Shown here: positions 8,097 to 15,594 of the stretch, piece by piece
Numbering within the stretch: the stretch's first letter is position 1
Layout: each line of letters opens with the position of its first letter
Source of the DNA: Desulfolinea sp050305405
GTDB taxonomy: Bacteria; Chloroflexota; Anaerolineae; Anaerolineales; Villigracilaceae
Reading direction: 5' to 3'
DNA length: 64,000 nucleotides
Assembly (NCBI GenBank): GCA_050305405.1
Contig: JBNLFG010000007.1
Span: 1-64,000 of the forward strand
The notes under the pieces: generated by a model
What the model was told of the DNA's origin: nothing
The model's input: the letters and a program-made list of their open reading frames with translations, nothing else
Database searches by the model: none
Position numbers and translations under genes: made by a program

Positions 8097-8747
8097 ATGA
8101 AAACAAATATACTCTCTCATTTCGATCACCAGCCCTTTTTTTCGATTGAAGGCTTTCGGCAGGTTTCGGGGATGGAAAACCCCCAACATGTCAGGAACCT
8201 GTTGTACAGATGGGCAAAAGCCGGATATCTTCTCCAGTTGAAAAAAGGCATTTATATGACCCACCCTTTTTTCAACAATCACAGCCAGGATTATTTCTTT
8301 CTGAAGATGGTCAGCGCAATCCTGGAACCCCTGTCATACGTTTCTCTTGAAACGATCTTGCAGGAACATAATATTCTCACTGAGATCACCTACCCCATCA
8401 CATCAATGACAACAAAAAATACCAAACGCATCAATAACTCTCTGGGGACTTTTTCCTACAGGCATATTCGGGAAGAGCTTTATACGGGTTTTCAGATTGA
8501 AGAATATTATGGTGTTCAAATCGCACAGGCATCGCTGGCGAAGGCTTTATTTGATCTGCTTTATTTGCGCCCCATCCCGGAGAAGTACCGAACGCTAAAA
8601 TTCAATCTGGGAGAAGAATTACGCCTGAAATTGGATGAACTAAACCCCAACGACATCGAAGAATTTTCAGGATACGTTGATGCAAGTAATTCACCAAAGA
8701 TGAAAGATATTGAACAAAACTTCAGGAGGTATCTGTGGCAGGACTAA
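8097..8747 (+). CDS. AbiEi-like antitoxin / transcriptional regulator
   Basis: A 216-residue protein encoded just before an AbiEii nucleotidyltransferase, in the antitoxin position. The N-terminus (about 15-60) reads as a winged helix-turn-helix, with FSIEGFRQVSGM followed by NLLYRWAKAGYLLQLKKGIY, which matches the start of AbiEi_4-type antitoxins (wing plus KGIY turn). The remainder would be the C-terminal antitoxin domain. In this type IV system the antitoxin does not bind the toxin directly. The gene overlaps the toxin start by 13 bases. Confidence 0.75.
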   Translation: MKTNILSHFDHQPFFSIEGFRQVSGMENPQHVRNLLYRWAKAGYLLQLKKGIYMTHPFFNNHSQDYFFLKMVSAILEPLSYVSLETILQEHNILTEITYPITSMTTKNTKRINNSLGTFSYRHIREELYTGFQIEEYYGVQIAQASLAKALFDLLYLRPIPEKYRTLKFNLGEELRLKLDELNPNDIEEFSGYVDASNSPKMKDIEQNFRRYLWQD

Positions 8748-9571
8748 TTCAAAGGCTGGAGCATTTTCTCACTTCAAAAGATCCTCGTCTCCCTGTAGAG
8801 ACAAAAAGAATTCTGTTGAAAGAATTTTTGCAGGCGCATGTGCTGGACTTCCTGTATAACCATCCAATCTATCGCTCACTCAACTTCTACGGGGGCACTT
8901 GCCTGCATATTGTCTATGATCTTAATCGCCTTTCAGAAGACCTCGATTTGGATAACGGCGCTCAAATAGATTTGTCTGCTCTGGAAAGCGACCTTTTGGA
9001 TGTCTTCCAACATACCTTCGGCTATCAGGATTTAACGATCAAGCCGCAAAGAAGCGCCCAGGGGATTTTGCGTCTCCTGCTCAAATTTCCAATCCTGCAC
9101 CCTCTGGGTCTATCTCCACATGCTAACCAAGCCTTGCACTTGAAGGTGGAAATTAGCCATCACAATCAGGTTGCAAAGGTGATAAACACACCGGTATTTT
9201 TTCACGGGCGAAGTTTTGTTCCTGCCCATTTTTCTCTTGAAACTATGATGGCAGGCAAGATGATTGCCTGCATTGAGCGCAGTTTTCAACAGGGAAGCGC
9301 AGATGTCTTTATCAAAGGCAGGGATTTCTACGATCTGCTATGGTTCATGCAGCAAAATATACAGCCGTTGGAAGAAAAACTCGCTCTGGATGGGCAGATT
9401 TCATATACGACGAAAACAGCCATGCTCACCTTACGAGAGAAAATCCATCAACTAAAAACTTCGGATTTGGCAGCGGATTTACTCCCCATGTTTGAATCGA
9501 GGGTTTTTATCGAAGCCTGGCTGGAATCCTTTCACCAAAACTTTGATCGGTACTACGCCCGGTACACTTAA
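8735..9571 (+). CDS. AbiEii-like nucleotidyltransferase toxin
   Basis: A 278-residue protein starting at GTG 8735, chosen because AGGAGG stands at the right distance. The DUF1814/AbiEii signature is clear: YGGTCLHIVYDLNRLSEDLD, with GGT-x9-R-x-S-x-D-x-D, followed by KVEIS as the third acidic region and GRDFYDLLWF near residue 195. The family uses nucleotides to modify targets such as tRNA and causes reversible growth arrest. Such pairs act in phage abortive infection and stabilise mobile elements, which suits its cargo position. The ordinary promoter and AT-rich sequence set the pair apart from the flanking transfer genes. Confidence 0.85.
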   Translation: MAGLIQRLEHFLTSKDPRLPVETKRILLKEFLQAHVLDFLYNHPIYRSLNFYGGTCLHIVYDLNRLSEDLDLDNGAQIDLSALESDLLDVFQHTFGYQDLTIKPQRSAQGILRLLLKFPILHPLGLSPHANQALHLKVEISHHNQVAKVINTPVFFHGRSFVPAHFSLETMMAGKMIACIERSFQQGSADVFIKGRDFYDLLWFMQQNIQPLEEKLALDGQISYTTKTAMLTLREKIHQLKTSDLAADLLPMFESRVFIEAWLESFHQNFDRYYARYT

Positions 9572-9660
9572 AGCAAAAAGCCATTGGGTGAGGGGGGCAC
9601 CCAACGACTTTTCAATTCTAAGTATACACGATTCTTCAGGGGGTGGTCTAGCCGTGCGCA
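9572..9660 (-). ncRNA. Promoter plus C-loop hairpin module, copy 1 (orphan)
   Basis: Read on the minus strand: a conserved GCGCACGG stretch, GACCACCCC, a TATACT box (9621-9626), then a perfect 7-bp hairpin (9584-9604) with loop CCCCCCT, and a T-run (CTTTTTGC). Copy 2 at 15241-15345 has the same order, with a different but fully compensated stem and the same loop. A transcript would be about 45-50 bases, ending at the hairpin, or would read on antisense into abiEii. Whether it is a small RNA or an attenuator whose gene was lost is open. Confidence 0.45.
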
Positions 9661-9765
9661 AGTCACTTTATCTGATACCAAAGCTATCCCCACAGCCCCA
9701 TCCATCCATTCCTTTTTTTTCCAACGGTGTGCCGTAAAGCTGTAAAGAGGGTGTCATTTTTCCAT

Positions 9766-10008
9766 TTAAGCCAACAAATCAGCCAGCAAAATTTCCAGCT
9801 TTGGTTTGCCGGGGTATCCAACAAAGGCAACCTTTTCATCAACAACCAATGCCGGTGTACTCATAATGCCGTAAGACATAATATCGGCAATATCGGTAAT
9901 GTACTCTACTTCTGCCAGCCAAGACTTTTCCTGTACGAGGGTTTCCACATCACTGAGCAGTTTCTTGCAGGTCGGGCAGCCGGTGCCCAAAACTTTGATC
10001 GAGTTCAT
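9766..10008 (-). CDS. Small thioredoxin-like redox protein (CPTC)
   Basis: An 80-residue protein of the small thioredoxin/glutaredoxin-like family often called redox-active disulfide protein. The active site is GTGCPTCKKL near the N-terminus, and the cis-proline region is MSTPALVVDEK. It overlaps the next redox gene by four bases and follows a DUF318/ArsP-type permease and an ArsR regulator. It probably supplies thiols for arsenical handling or maintains the permease cysteines. Confidence 0.8.
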   Translation of the reverse strand: MNSIKVLGTGCPTCKKLLSDVETLVQEKSWLAEVEYITDIADIMSYGIMSTPALVVDEKVAFVGYPGKPKLEILLADLLA

Positions 10009-10292
10009 TTTATTTCTCCTTGAAATTTATTCTTTTGATCGGGCGGAAAAACACCCGTTTTCAATACATCTTCCAGTAATTCCAGAGCGCGTTTTGTGCT
10101 GCGACAACCGACGCCTATTACTTTGTCATCCAGCAAGATCGCAGGGGTATTTTCTATCTGGTGCGCAGCCATCAGCTCCCTGTCCTTGCTGTACACTACT
10201 TCAACTTGCCAGCCTTTTTCTTGCGCAGCCTCTTTGATGACTTTATAGAAAAAGCCGCAGAGTGCGCAGCCATAGCCGAGGATTGTGATCAT
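10005..10292 (-). CDS. Second small thioredoxin-like redox protein (CALC)
   Basis: Start at ATG 10292, two bases after the permease TGA, giving 95 residues. The active site is GYGCALCGFFYK and the cis-proline segment is IENTPAILLDDK. A further Cys in VGCRSTKRALE could be a resolving or metal-binding residue. Two paralogous thioredoxin-like genes in a row after one permease suggest a dedicated electron relay. Confidence 0.75.
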   Translation of the reverse strand: MITILGYGCALCGFFYKVIKEAAQEKGWQVEVVYSKDRELMAAHQIENTPAILLDDKVIGVGCRSTKRALELLEDVLKTGVFPPDQKNKFQGEIK

Positions 10293-10294
10293 GG

Positions 10295-11350
10295 TCAAAA
10301 AACAAAATTGAACATATAACCCGTTAGAATAATCGCCACGCCAATCACGCTGATGAAGATGGCTATCAGTTGCGGTTTCAGCACACGGCGCAAAATGATC
10401 GCTTCGGGCAGGCTAAGCCCAACCACCGACATCATAAAGGCGAGAACCGTACCGAGTGAAGCGCCCTTCGCCAGCAAAGCGCTGACGATGGGGATAATCC
10501 CTGCGGCGTTGGAGTAGAGCGGAATGCCAGCCAGCACCGAGACAGGGACGCTCCACCAGGCGCTTTTGCCCATGATGCCCGTCAGCGCATCTTGCGGAAC
10601 ATAGCCGTGAATAAAGGCCCCAATCCCAATCCCGATGATCACAAACCAGAACACCTTCCCAACGATTTCCTTCGTGCTGTCCCAGGCGCGGCTAATGCGC
10701 TCTGACCAAGTCATTTCATTTTCAACCATTTCAACATTGGCGCGCGGTTTAATCTCATAGACAAAACCTTCCACATAGCGTTCCAGCTTCAAGCGTCCCA
10801 AAATCAGCCCGCTGATGATGCCGATGCTCACGCCTGAAAGCAGGTACAGCCCCGCCACCTTCCAGCCAAAGAGACCAATTAGCAGCACGAATGCAACTTC
10901 ATTCATCAGCGGCGAAGTAATCAGAAACGAAAAGGTCACGCCCAGCGGAATGCCCGCCTGTACAAAACCGATAAACAAAGGCACCGAGGAGCAGGAGCAA
11001 AAGGGAGTGATCGCGCCAAACAGCGCCGCCATCAGGTTCCCCACGCCTTCACCGCGCTTCTCAACCAGCGTGCGCACTTTTTGGGTGTCAATAAAAGTCT
11101 GAAACAGGGTAATGATAAAAATCATACCGCTCAACAGTAAAAATAATTTCGGCACATCATAAAAGAAAAACGCCAACGCTTCGCCCAAATGCGAGCCTTC
11201 GGGCTGCGCGAGCAGGTCGTAGGCAATCCAATGGGCGAAAGGTTCAATAATATTGTAGGCAACCAGCCAGATCACAAGGCTAAGACCAACAAGGATGAAT
11301 TTTTTCCAAGGTAATTCTGTGGGATTTTTGGGTAAAATAGACTGATTCAT
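10295..11350 (-). CDS. ArsP/DUF318-type permease
   Basis: ATG 11350 is preferred (CGGAGAAAAT stands before it); 351 residues. Eight or more helices are seen in two repeated halves. The typical motif FCSCSSVPLFIGF (residues about 118-130) is the PF03773 signature, with a conserved cysteine pair used for trivalent arsenical binding in characterised ArsP methylarsenite exporters. Upstream lies an ArsR-type operator and regulator. The substrate could be a trivalent organoarsenical or a related metalloid. Confidence 0.8.
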   Translation of the reverse strand: MNQSILPKNPTELPWKKFILVGLSLVIWLVAYNIIEPFAHWIAYDLLAQPEGSHLGEALAFFFYDVPKLFLLLSGMIFIITLFQTFIDTQKVRTLVEKRGEGVGNLMAALFGAITPFCSCSSVPLFIGFVQAGIPLGVTFSFLITSPLMNEVAFVLLIGLFGWKVAGLYLLSGVSIGIISGLILGRLKLERYVEGFVYEIKPRANVEMVENEMTWSERISRAWDSTKEIVGKVFWFVIIGIGIGAFIHGYVPQDALTGIMGKSAWWSVPVSVLAGIPLYSNAAGIIPIVSALLAKGASLGTVLAFMMSVVGLSLPEAIILRRVLKPQLIAIFISVIGVAIILTGYMFNFVF

Positions 11351-11363
11351 ATTTTCTCCGAAA

Positions 11364-11382
11364 ATATATTCAAGTTTTTGAA
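11364..11382. promoter_or_regulatory. Likely ArsR operator before the permease
   Basis: ATTCAA-GTTT-TTGAAT, an inverted repeat just upstream of the permease start. It resembles the ATATTCA...TGAATAT palindrome at the arsR start and a third copy, ATTCA-TCTTT-TTGAAT, at about 11852-11868. ArsR/SmtB proteins typically bind such 12-2-12 type AT-rich repeats. Confidence 0.5.
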
Positions 11383-11409
11383 TGCAATTAGACAAAAAAA
11401 AGCGGCGGA

Positions 11410-11781
11410 TTAAAGTTCAAGTTCCGGAATGACAAGCATATCTTGCGTATCACTTCCGCATTGCGGACAAGAACAATTCGACGGAACGACCTCGGATGCC
11501 GAGCGGGGTGTGCCTGTGAGCTGATAGGTGCTATCCAACAGGGTATATATCTCGACGTTGATGACGCGGTAGTAAATATTCCAGCCTTCGCGGCGCTTGG
11601 CGAGGATGCCCGCCTTGCGCAATGCAATCAATTGCTGCGAAATATAGGCTTGGCGCAACCCCAATGACGCTTCAATATGGCAAACACACTGCTCGCCATC
11701 ACGCAATAGCTCCAAAATCGCAATACGGGTCGGGTGACTTAACGCCTTGAATATCTTGATCTCTTTTGTGTACTCATTCAT
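11410..11781 (-). CDS. arsR: ArsR/SmtB-family regulator, copy 1
   Basis: ATG 11781 is favoured over an upstream TTG because CAGGAG lies 7 bases before it; 123 residues. The winged helix has FKALSHPTRIAILELL at the N-terminus and the sensor-type DGEQCVCHIEASLGLRQAYI, with the CVC pair in helix 3 as in ArsR. A Cys-rich tail (CSCPQC) may add metal ligands. It should repress the adjacent permease and itself, releasing DNA on arsenite binding. Confidence 0.85.
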   Translation of the reverse strand: MNEYTKEIKIFKALSHPTRIAILELLRDGEQCVCHIEASLGLRQAYISQQLIALRKAGILAKRREGWNIYYRVINVEIYTLLDSTYQLTGTPRSASEVVPSNCSCPQCGSDTQDMLVIPELEL

Positions 11782-11799
11782 ATTCAAACTCCTGAATAT
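11780..11799. promoter_or_regulatory. ArsR operator overlapping the arsR ribosome site
   Basis: ATATTCA-AACTCC-TGAATAT: 7-bp arms with a 6-bp spacer that contains the Shine-Dalgarno complement of arsR copy 1. Binding here would block both promoter clearance and, in RNA form, the ribosome site could be folded in the hairpin. Confidence 0.55.
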
Positions 11800-11889
11800 A
11801 TTTTACGCCCAAAAACAATATCCCTAAAGAACGGATTACCTCTATTGTCTATGACATTCATCTTTTTGAATATGATTTTTGAAAAAGAA

Positions 11890-11915
11890 ATCCCCGTTCA
11901 TCGCAGAACGGGGAT
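11890..11915 (-). terminator. Intrinsic terminator of the acr3 operon
   Basis: ATCCCCGTT and AACGGGGAT form a 9-bp stem around an 8-base loop, followed on the minus strand by TTTCTTTTTC. It lies just after the acr3 stop. Confidence 0.75.
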
Positions 11916-11921
11916 GGTTTT

Positions 11922-13043
11922 CTATTTAAGCAACTTATCGTCAGGCGGGCAAACTTCCTGCGCAGCTTCCACTAGTTCAGGCGCAGCGCCAAGTTGATCG
12001 CCAAAATACTTTCTCTGAAAGAAAAAAGCGACATTCACCAACCCAATCATAACCGGCACTTCAATCAGGGGACCGATCACGGCGGCAAAGGCTGCACCGG
12101 AATTAATGCCAAAAACCGCCACAGCAACCGCAATCGCCAATTCAAAATTATTACTGGCAGCAGTAAAAGCCAAGGTAGTTGACTTGGAATAATCCGCGCC
12201 AATCCGATGACCCATCCAGAAGGAGACGAGGAACATCAGCACAAAGTAGATCAACAGCGGAATCGCTATCCGCACCACATCCATTGGAATGGTGACAATC
12301 AAATTCCCTTTCAAACTGAACATAACAATGATCGTGAAGAGCAAGGCAATCAATGTCAGCGGGCTGATCTTTGGAATAAATTCATTGTGATACCAAGCTT
12401 TGCTTTTCACACGGATCAAGACCAAGCGTGTCAAAAAACCGGCGATGAAGGGAATGCCCAAGTAAATGAAAACGCTTTGGGCGATCTCGCCAATCGTAAT
12501 CTCCACCAAACTGCCTTGCATCCCAAACCAGGTTGGCAAAACCGTGATGAAAATATACGCATAGACGCTGTAAAAAAGCACCTGAAATATGCTGTTGAAT
12601 GCTACCAATCCGGCGGCATATTCATTATCACCGTCCGCCAGTTCATTCCAAACGATCACCATCGCAATACAACGTGCCAGCCCGATCATAATTAAGCCAG
12701 CCATATATTCAGGATAGTCGCGCAGGAAGATGATCGCCAAAGCAAACATCAGAACCGGACCAACGATCCAGTTCTGAACCAGCGACAAGCCCAAGACTTT
12801 CCAATTCCGAAAAACCTTACCCAAGTCTTCGTAATGCACCTTTGCCAGGGGCGGGTACATCATCAGGATCAAACCAATCGCAATCGGGATATTGGTCGTC
12901 CCCACCGAAACAGCTTCATTGAAATTCGTAATCGCAGCAGGGAAAAGAAAACCAAGCCCCACGCCAAGCGCCATTGCCAGGAAGATCCACAGTGTTAAGT
13001 AGCGATCCAGAAACGAAAGTTGTTTTGGGGATTCTTGTGTCAT
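11922..13043 (-). CDS. acr3: Acr3-type arsenite efflux transporter
   Basis: A 373-residue protein of about ten membrane helices. The Acr3 signature in helix 4, GLARCIAMVIVWN, contains the essential cysteine, and WIVGPVLMF and AASNNFELAIAVAVAVFG are typical conserved stretches of the family. It exports arsenite using the proton gradient. It is the last gene of a leftward run arsC2-arsR2-arsC1-redox protein-acr3. The C-terminal tail has one CPPDDK cysteine. Confidence 0.92.
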   Translation of the reverse strand: MTQESPKQLSFLDRYLTLWIFLAMALGVGLGFLFPAAITNFNEAVSVGTTNIPIAIGLILMMYPPLAKVHYEDLGKVFRNWKVLGLSLVQNWIVGPVLMFALAIIFLRDYPEYMAGLIMIGLARCIAMVIVWNELADGDNEYAAGLVAFNSIFQVLFYSVYAYIFITVLPTWFGMQGSLVEITIGEIAQSVFIYLGIPFIAGFLTRLVLIRVKSKAWYHNEFIPKISPLTLIALLFTIIVMFSLKGNLIVTIPMDVVRIAIPLLIYFVLMFLVSFWMGHRIGADYSKSTTLAFTAASNNFELAIAVAVAVFGINSGAAFAAVIGPLIEVPVMIGLVNVAFFFQRKYFGDQLGAAPELVEAAQEVCPPDDKLLK

Positions 13044-13061
13044 AGTAACTCCAAATAATTA

Positions 13062-13370
13062 TTAGCTTTTAAGTGTACGCAGCTTCTCGCGCAGCATATC
13101 CACAGTTGGCGTGCCTTTCATCCCTTGTGGCGTAGGATATACACGACAGCTCAAGCTGTATTGGTCACGCTTCTCAGGCCACCAGTCCACGCCATCCACA
13201 CAAAAGGAGGGGGATCCAAGGAATTTATAGCGATTTGCATCCTCATCGTCAGCAACTTTTACCAGGCGGATGTCGGCTTCCAACTTTTCAGCAGCAAGCG
13301 CTACCTTCAGATTTCCCATCCCTTCCTGCCATGAAGGGCAATCTTCAAAATACAATAAATCAATTTGCAT
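13062..13370 (-). CDS. DF-family thioredoxin-like protein
   Basis: Start at ATG 13370, overlapping arsC by 11 bases; 102 residues. The N-terminal LLYFEDCPSW and the later FLGSPSFCVDG and YSLSCRVY are hallmarks of the small DF-family (seleno)proteins; here the redox position is Cys, not Sec. Members are often found with mercury or arsenic genes. Likely a thiol redox partner, possibly for arsenate reductase. Confidence 0.7.
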   Translation of the reverse strand: MQIDLLYFEDCPSWQEGMGNLKVALAAEKLEADIRLVKVADDEDANRYKFLGSPSFCVDGVDWWPEKRDQYSLSCRVYPTPQGMKGTPTVDMLREKLRTLKS

Positions 13371-13764
13371 AATCCTCCAATAGCGCAATGATTTCATGCT
13401 CGATGTCATCACGCACCTGGCGGAAATCATCGATATTATCGGTTTCGGCCGGGTCTGGAAAGCTGTGGTGAAGCTTCTTTCCATTCCCCAACCAGAGCGG
13501 GCATTCTTCCGCCGCAGAATCGCAGACTGTGACGACCAGATCAAAGTGCATATCGTGATATTCATCTGCAAGTTTGGAAGCGCCTTGATGCTCAATACCG
13601 ATCTCTGCCAAAGCAGCCAACGCTTTCGGGTGAATATATCCGGCAGGTTTGGTTCCTGCCGAGAAGGCTTGCCATTCAGCGCCCAATCGGGCATTGACAA
13701 GCGCCTCTGCCATTTGTGAACGGCAGGAATTCCCTGTACACAAAAATAAGACTTTTCGTTTCAT
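13360..13764 (-). CDS. arsC: Arsenate reductase (LMW phosphatase type), copy 1
   Basis: The 134-residue protein has the low-molecular-weight phosphatase P-loop FLCTGNSCRSQMAEA near the N-terminus (C-x5-R), and further cysteines in VVTVCDSAAEECPLW. This is the thioredoxin-coupled ArsC class, in which Cys82 and Cys89-like residues form the relay disulphide. It reduces arsenate to arsenite, which Acr3 exports. DPAETDN-x2-DF carries the catalytic Asp (DPA). Confidence 0.92.
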   Translation of the reverse strand: MKRKVLFLCTGNSCRSQMAEALVNARLGAEWQAFSAGTKPAGYIHPKALAALAEIGIEHQGASKLADEYHDMHFDLVVTVCDSAAEECPLWLGNGKKLHHSFPDPAETDNIDDFRQVRDDIEHEIIALLEDYAN

Positions 13765-14162
13765 TCATGATCCTTTTTCAAAGAGAAACCTGTGTCGCAA
13801 GCGCTTTCCGCTCTTGGACCACAAGCGGGTTGGCGTGGCTGGATACGTTGCGGATCGAGAAAAGTGCCAAAAGCTGCATTTAGTTTTTCCAGTGCAGCGC
13901 GATTGATCGAGTAGTAAATCCAGCGTGAATCCACCCCATCGCGTTCAGCATCCACCAAGCCAACAGTCCGCAATTTATTCAAATGGTGAGAAATCAGATT
14001 AGGTGCCATATCCAGGGCTTCGCCAATCTCACAATTGCATTGCACGCCTTCCATCAACAGATTGAATATCCGCAGGCGTTTCGGCTCAGCCAACGCCTTG
14101 AGCCAGGCGAGCAATTCTTCCATATCCACAGAGGGTGGACTAATTTCAATATAGTTCAACAT
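13761..14162 (-). CDS. arsR: ArsR-family regulator, copy 2
   Basis: A 133-residue winged-helix repressor: LKALAEPKRLRIFNLLMEG, then VQCNCEIGEALDMAPNLIS with the C-N-C metal pair, and a basic wing. A TATAAT box ends 7 bases before the ATG, which suggests a leaderless transcript. C-terminal cysteines (QPACGPRAESACD) may bind arsenic as well. It overlaps arsC copy 1 by four bases. Confidence 0.88.
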   Translation of the reverse strand: MLNYIEISPPSVDMEELLAWLKALAEPKRLRIFNLLMEGVQCNCEIGEALDMAPNLISHHLNKLRTVGLVDAERDGVDSRWIYYSINRAALEKLNAAFGTFLDPQRIQPRQPACGPRAESACDTGFSLKKDHE

Positions 14163-14228
14163 AAATTGAATTATATTCTCAAAAAAGAAGCCGTCAAGGT
14201 AGACGACAGGCTGTAACGAAGAAAATCG

Positions 14229-14657
14229 CTACAGGAGATTTTGCTCTTCCAGCCAGACCTTGATCCGCTCTTCAATCTGATCGCGTATCTCACGGAATTT
14301 GGCAAGCTTTTCGGCATCCGTGCCTTCAAAAGCAGCCGGATCTTCAAAAGACCAGTGCATACGCTGATTGACTCCGGGCCAAATAGTTGGGCAATTCTTG
14401 TCAGCATCGTCGCAAACCGTGATGAGGTACTGGAATAGAGTTTTTCCAAGATAGGTCTCTACCCCTTTGGATGTGTTTTCGGAAATATCAATCCCGACTT
14501 CCTGCAAAGCCCGGACGGTGAATGGATTGACGCCTGATGGCTTCAATCCGGCGCTGTGCGCTTCAAAGTGCTCTCCGGCATATTTGTGCAGAAAAGCCTC
14601 AGCCATCTGGCTGCGGGCAGAATTTCCTGTGCATAAGAAAAGAATACGAGTAGGCAT
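14229..14657 (-). CDS. arsC: Arsenate reductase (LMW phosphatase type), copy 2
   Basis: ATG 14657 is chosen because AGGAG lies 7 bases upstream; 142 residues. P-loop FLCTGNSARSQMAEA and ITVCDDADKNCPTIWPG, plus FEDPAAFEG with the catalytic Asp. The P-loop lacks the second Cys seen in copy 1 (NSAR versus NSCR), so the two enzymes are diverged paralogues. It is the first gene of the arsenic cluster. Confidence 0.9.
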   Translation of the reverse strand: MPTRILFLCTGNSARSQMAEAFLHKYAGEHFEAHSAGLKPSGVNPFTVRALQEVGIDISENTSKGVETYLGKTLFQYLITVCDDADKNCPTIWPGVNQRMHWSFEDPAAFEGTDAEKLAKFREIRDQIEERIKVWLEEQNLL

Positions 14658-14952
14658 AAGTAGACTCCTGTACATAGAATTAGACAATTTATCTTAACCC
14701 GTGTCTTTTAACAACGGATTAAGAGGAAGTAAACATTCAAGTAAGTTTTGGGGGACCTATATTCTTCTCTTAGCTTATTTTATGGACACATACCTCATCG
14801 CCTTTGCGATGGTTAGTCTACTTCACGTGATTCAACAATGAGTTTCAAGCAGTTCTTAGGGTTGGAAAAAAAGTTTTCCGAAAGACAAATGTACATTAGC
14901 CAACAACGATAAAAAAGGATATCATCCCGTAAATTTCCCCCCTGCCCATAAT
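14658..14952. other. Intergenic stretch, border of the arsenic block
   Basis: About 295 bases without a supported gene. It should hold the promoter of arsC copy 2 (AT-rich around 14670-14700). I see no strong inverted repeat and no coding pattern in the rest. It probably contains the right edge of the cargo block. Confidence 0.4.
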
Positions 14953-15240
14953 TCATTTTTCCTGATACCAGGTCTCCTCACCATCACCACAGACCCAACC
15001 ATTCACTCGTTTCTTCCCGTCAGCAGGGATTGCATCAAAGGTAAAACGATAAGCATCATCCGAATCGCAACCACGCCCTTCAGGGAGATTGCCCGTGATC
15101 CGCACCGAGCTATACCCTTTGTTTTCCAGATAGGCGATGGCGGCGAAATCCGGTTCCAGTTCCCGATAAAATTTCAACCCACAGGAAAGCAGTATCCAAA
15201 GCATCCCCGCCAAGAGCAAAAGAATTTGCCATTTTTTCAT
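14953..15240 (-). CDS. Small putative lipoprotein
   Basis: ATG 15240 gives 95 residues: MKKWQ, a hydrophobic stretch, then LLSCG, a plausible lipobox with Cys at about residue 20. Three further Cys residues in GRGCDSDD and GWVCGDG. A secreted, membrane-anchored small protein. It is the gene served by the promoter-hairpin module at 15241-15345. Small lipoproteins near conjugation genes often act in entry exclusion, but that is only a guess here. Confidence 0.5.
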   Translation of the reverse strand: MKKWQILLLLAGMLWILLSCGLKFYRELEPDFAAIAYLENKGYSSVRITGNLPEGRGCDSDDAYRFTFDAIPADGKKRVNGWVCGDGEETWYQEK

Positions 15241-15345
15241 CACAACTCCAGAGCAAAAAAAGAAATCGACAGGATGAGGGGGGCATCCTGCCGACTTCTT
15301 GATCTCAACCATACACCAACTTGTGCAGGGGTGGTCGGCGCGTGC
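15241..15345 (-). ncRNA. Promoter plus C-loop hairpin leader, copy 2
   Basis: On the minus strand: GCGCACG, GACCACCCC, a 14-base gap, TATGGT (15308-15313), then a perfect 7-bp stem (15270-15290) with loop CCCCCCT and a T7 run (15255-15261), and finally the lipoprotein ATG at 15240. The stem differs from copy 1 in three of seven pairs but stays fully paired. The arrangement is that of an attenuator leader; the C-rich loop could pair with a G-rich ribosome site. Confidence 0.5.
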
Positions 15346-15357
15346 GCAACTGTAATT

Positions 15358-15583
15358 TAGGAATAGAGTTTTACTCTAAGATGCCCGTTTCCCACCTTGG
15401 GAGCGGGCATCTTTTCAAGAATAAAGTTTTACCCTGAAGAGTGTTTTTTGGCTTTTTGTTTTAGTCGTTTAGGAATAAAGTTTTACCCTAGACGACAAAT
15501 TTACTCTGGGAGAGAAAGATTTTCTGCCATTTTCTGAGTTTTCAGGGTTTAACTTTTTTCCTCAGGGTAAAACTCTTTTCCTG
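15358..15583. repeat. Four copies of an AGTTTTACCCT repeat around a hairpin
   Basis: The stretch 15241-15594 has no gene. It holds AGGAATAGAGTTTTACTCT (15359), a variant GAATAAAGTTTTACCCTG (15419), AGGAATAAAGTTTTACCCT (15471), and an inverted copy (15562-15583). A hairpin with stem AGATGCCCG/CGGGCATCT lies at about 15378-15412. Three direct plus one inverted site, spaced 53-59 bases, upstream of the module 2 promoter, look like protein-binding sites. An origin function is also possible. Confidence 0.5.
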
Positions 15584-15594
15584 CTATTCAGCAA

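Noticed and set aside
13062..13700. Long 212-residue frame opposite to arsC
   Set aside because: The N-terminal part is a shadow of arsC in another frame; only the part from ATG 13370 has a recognisable family pattern.
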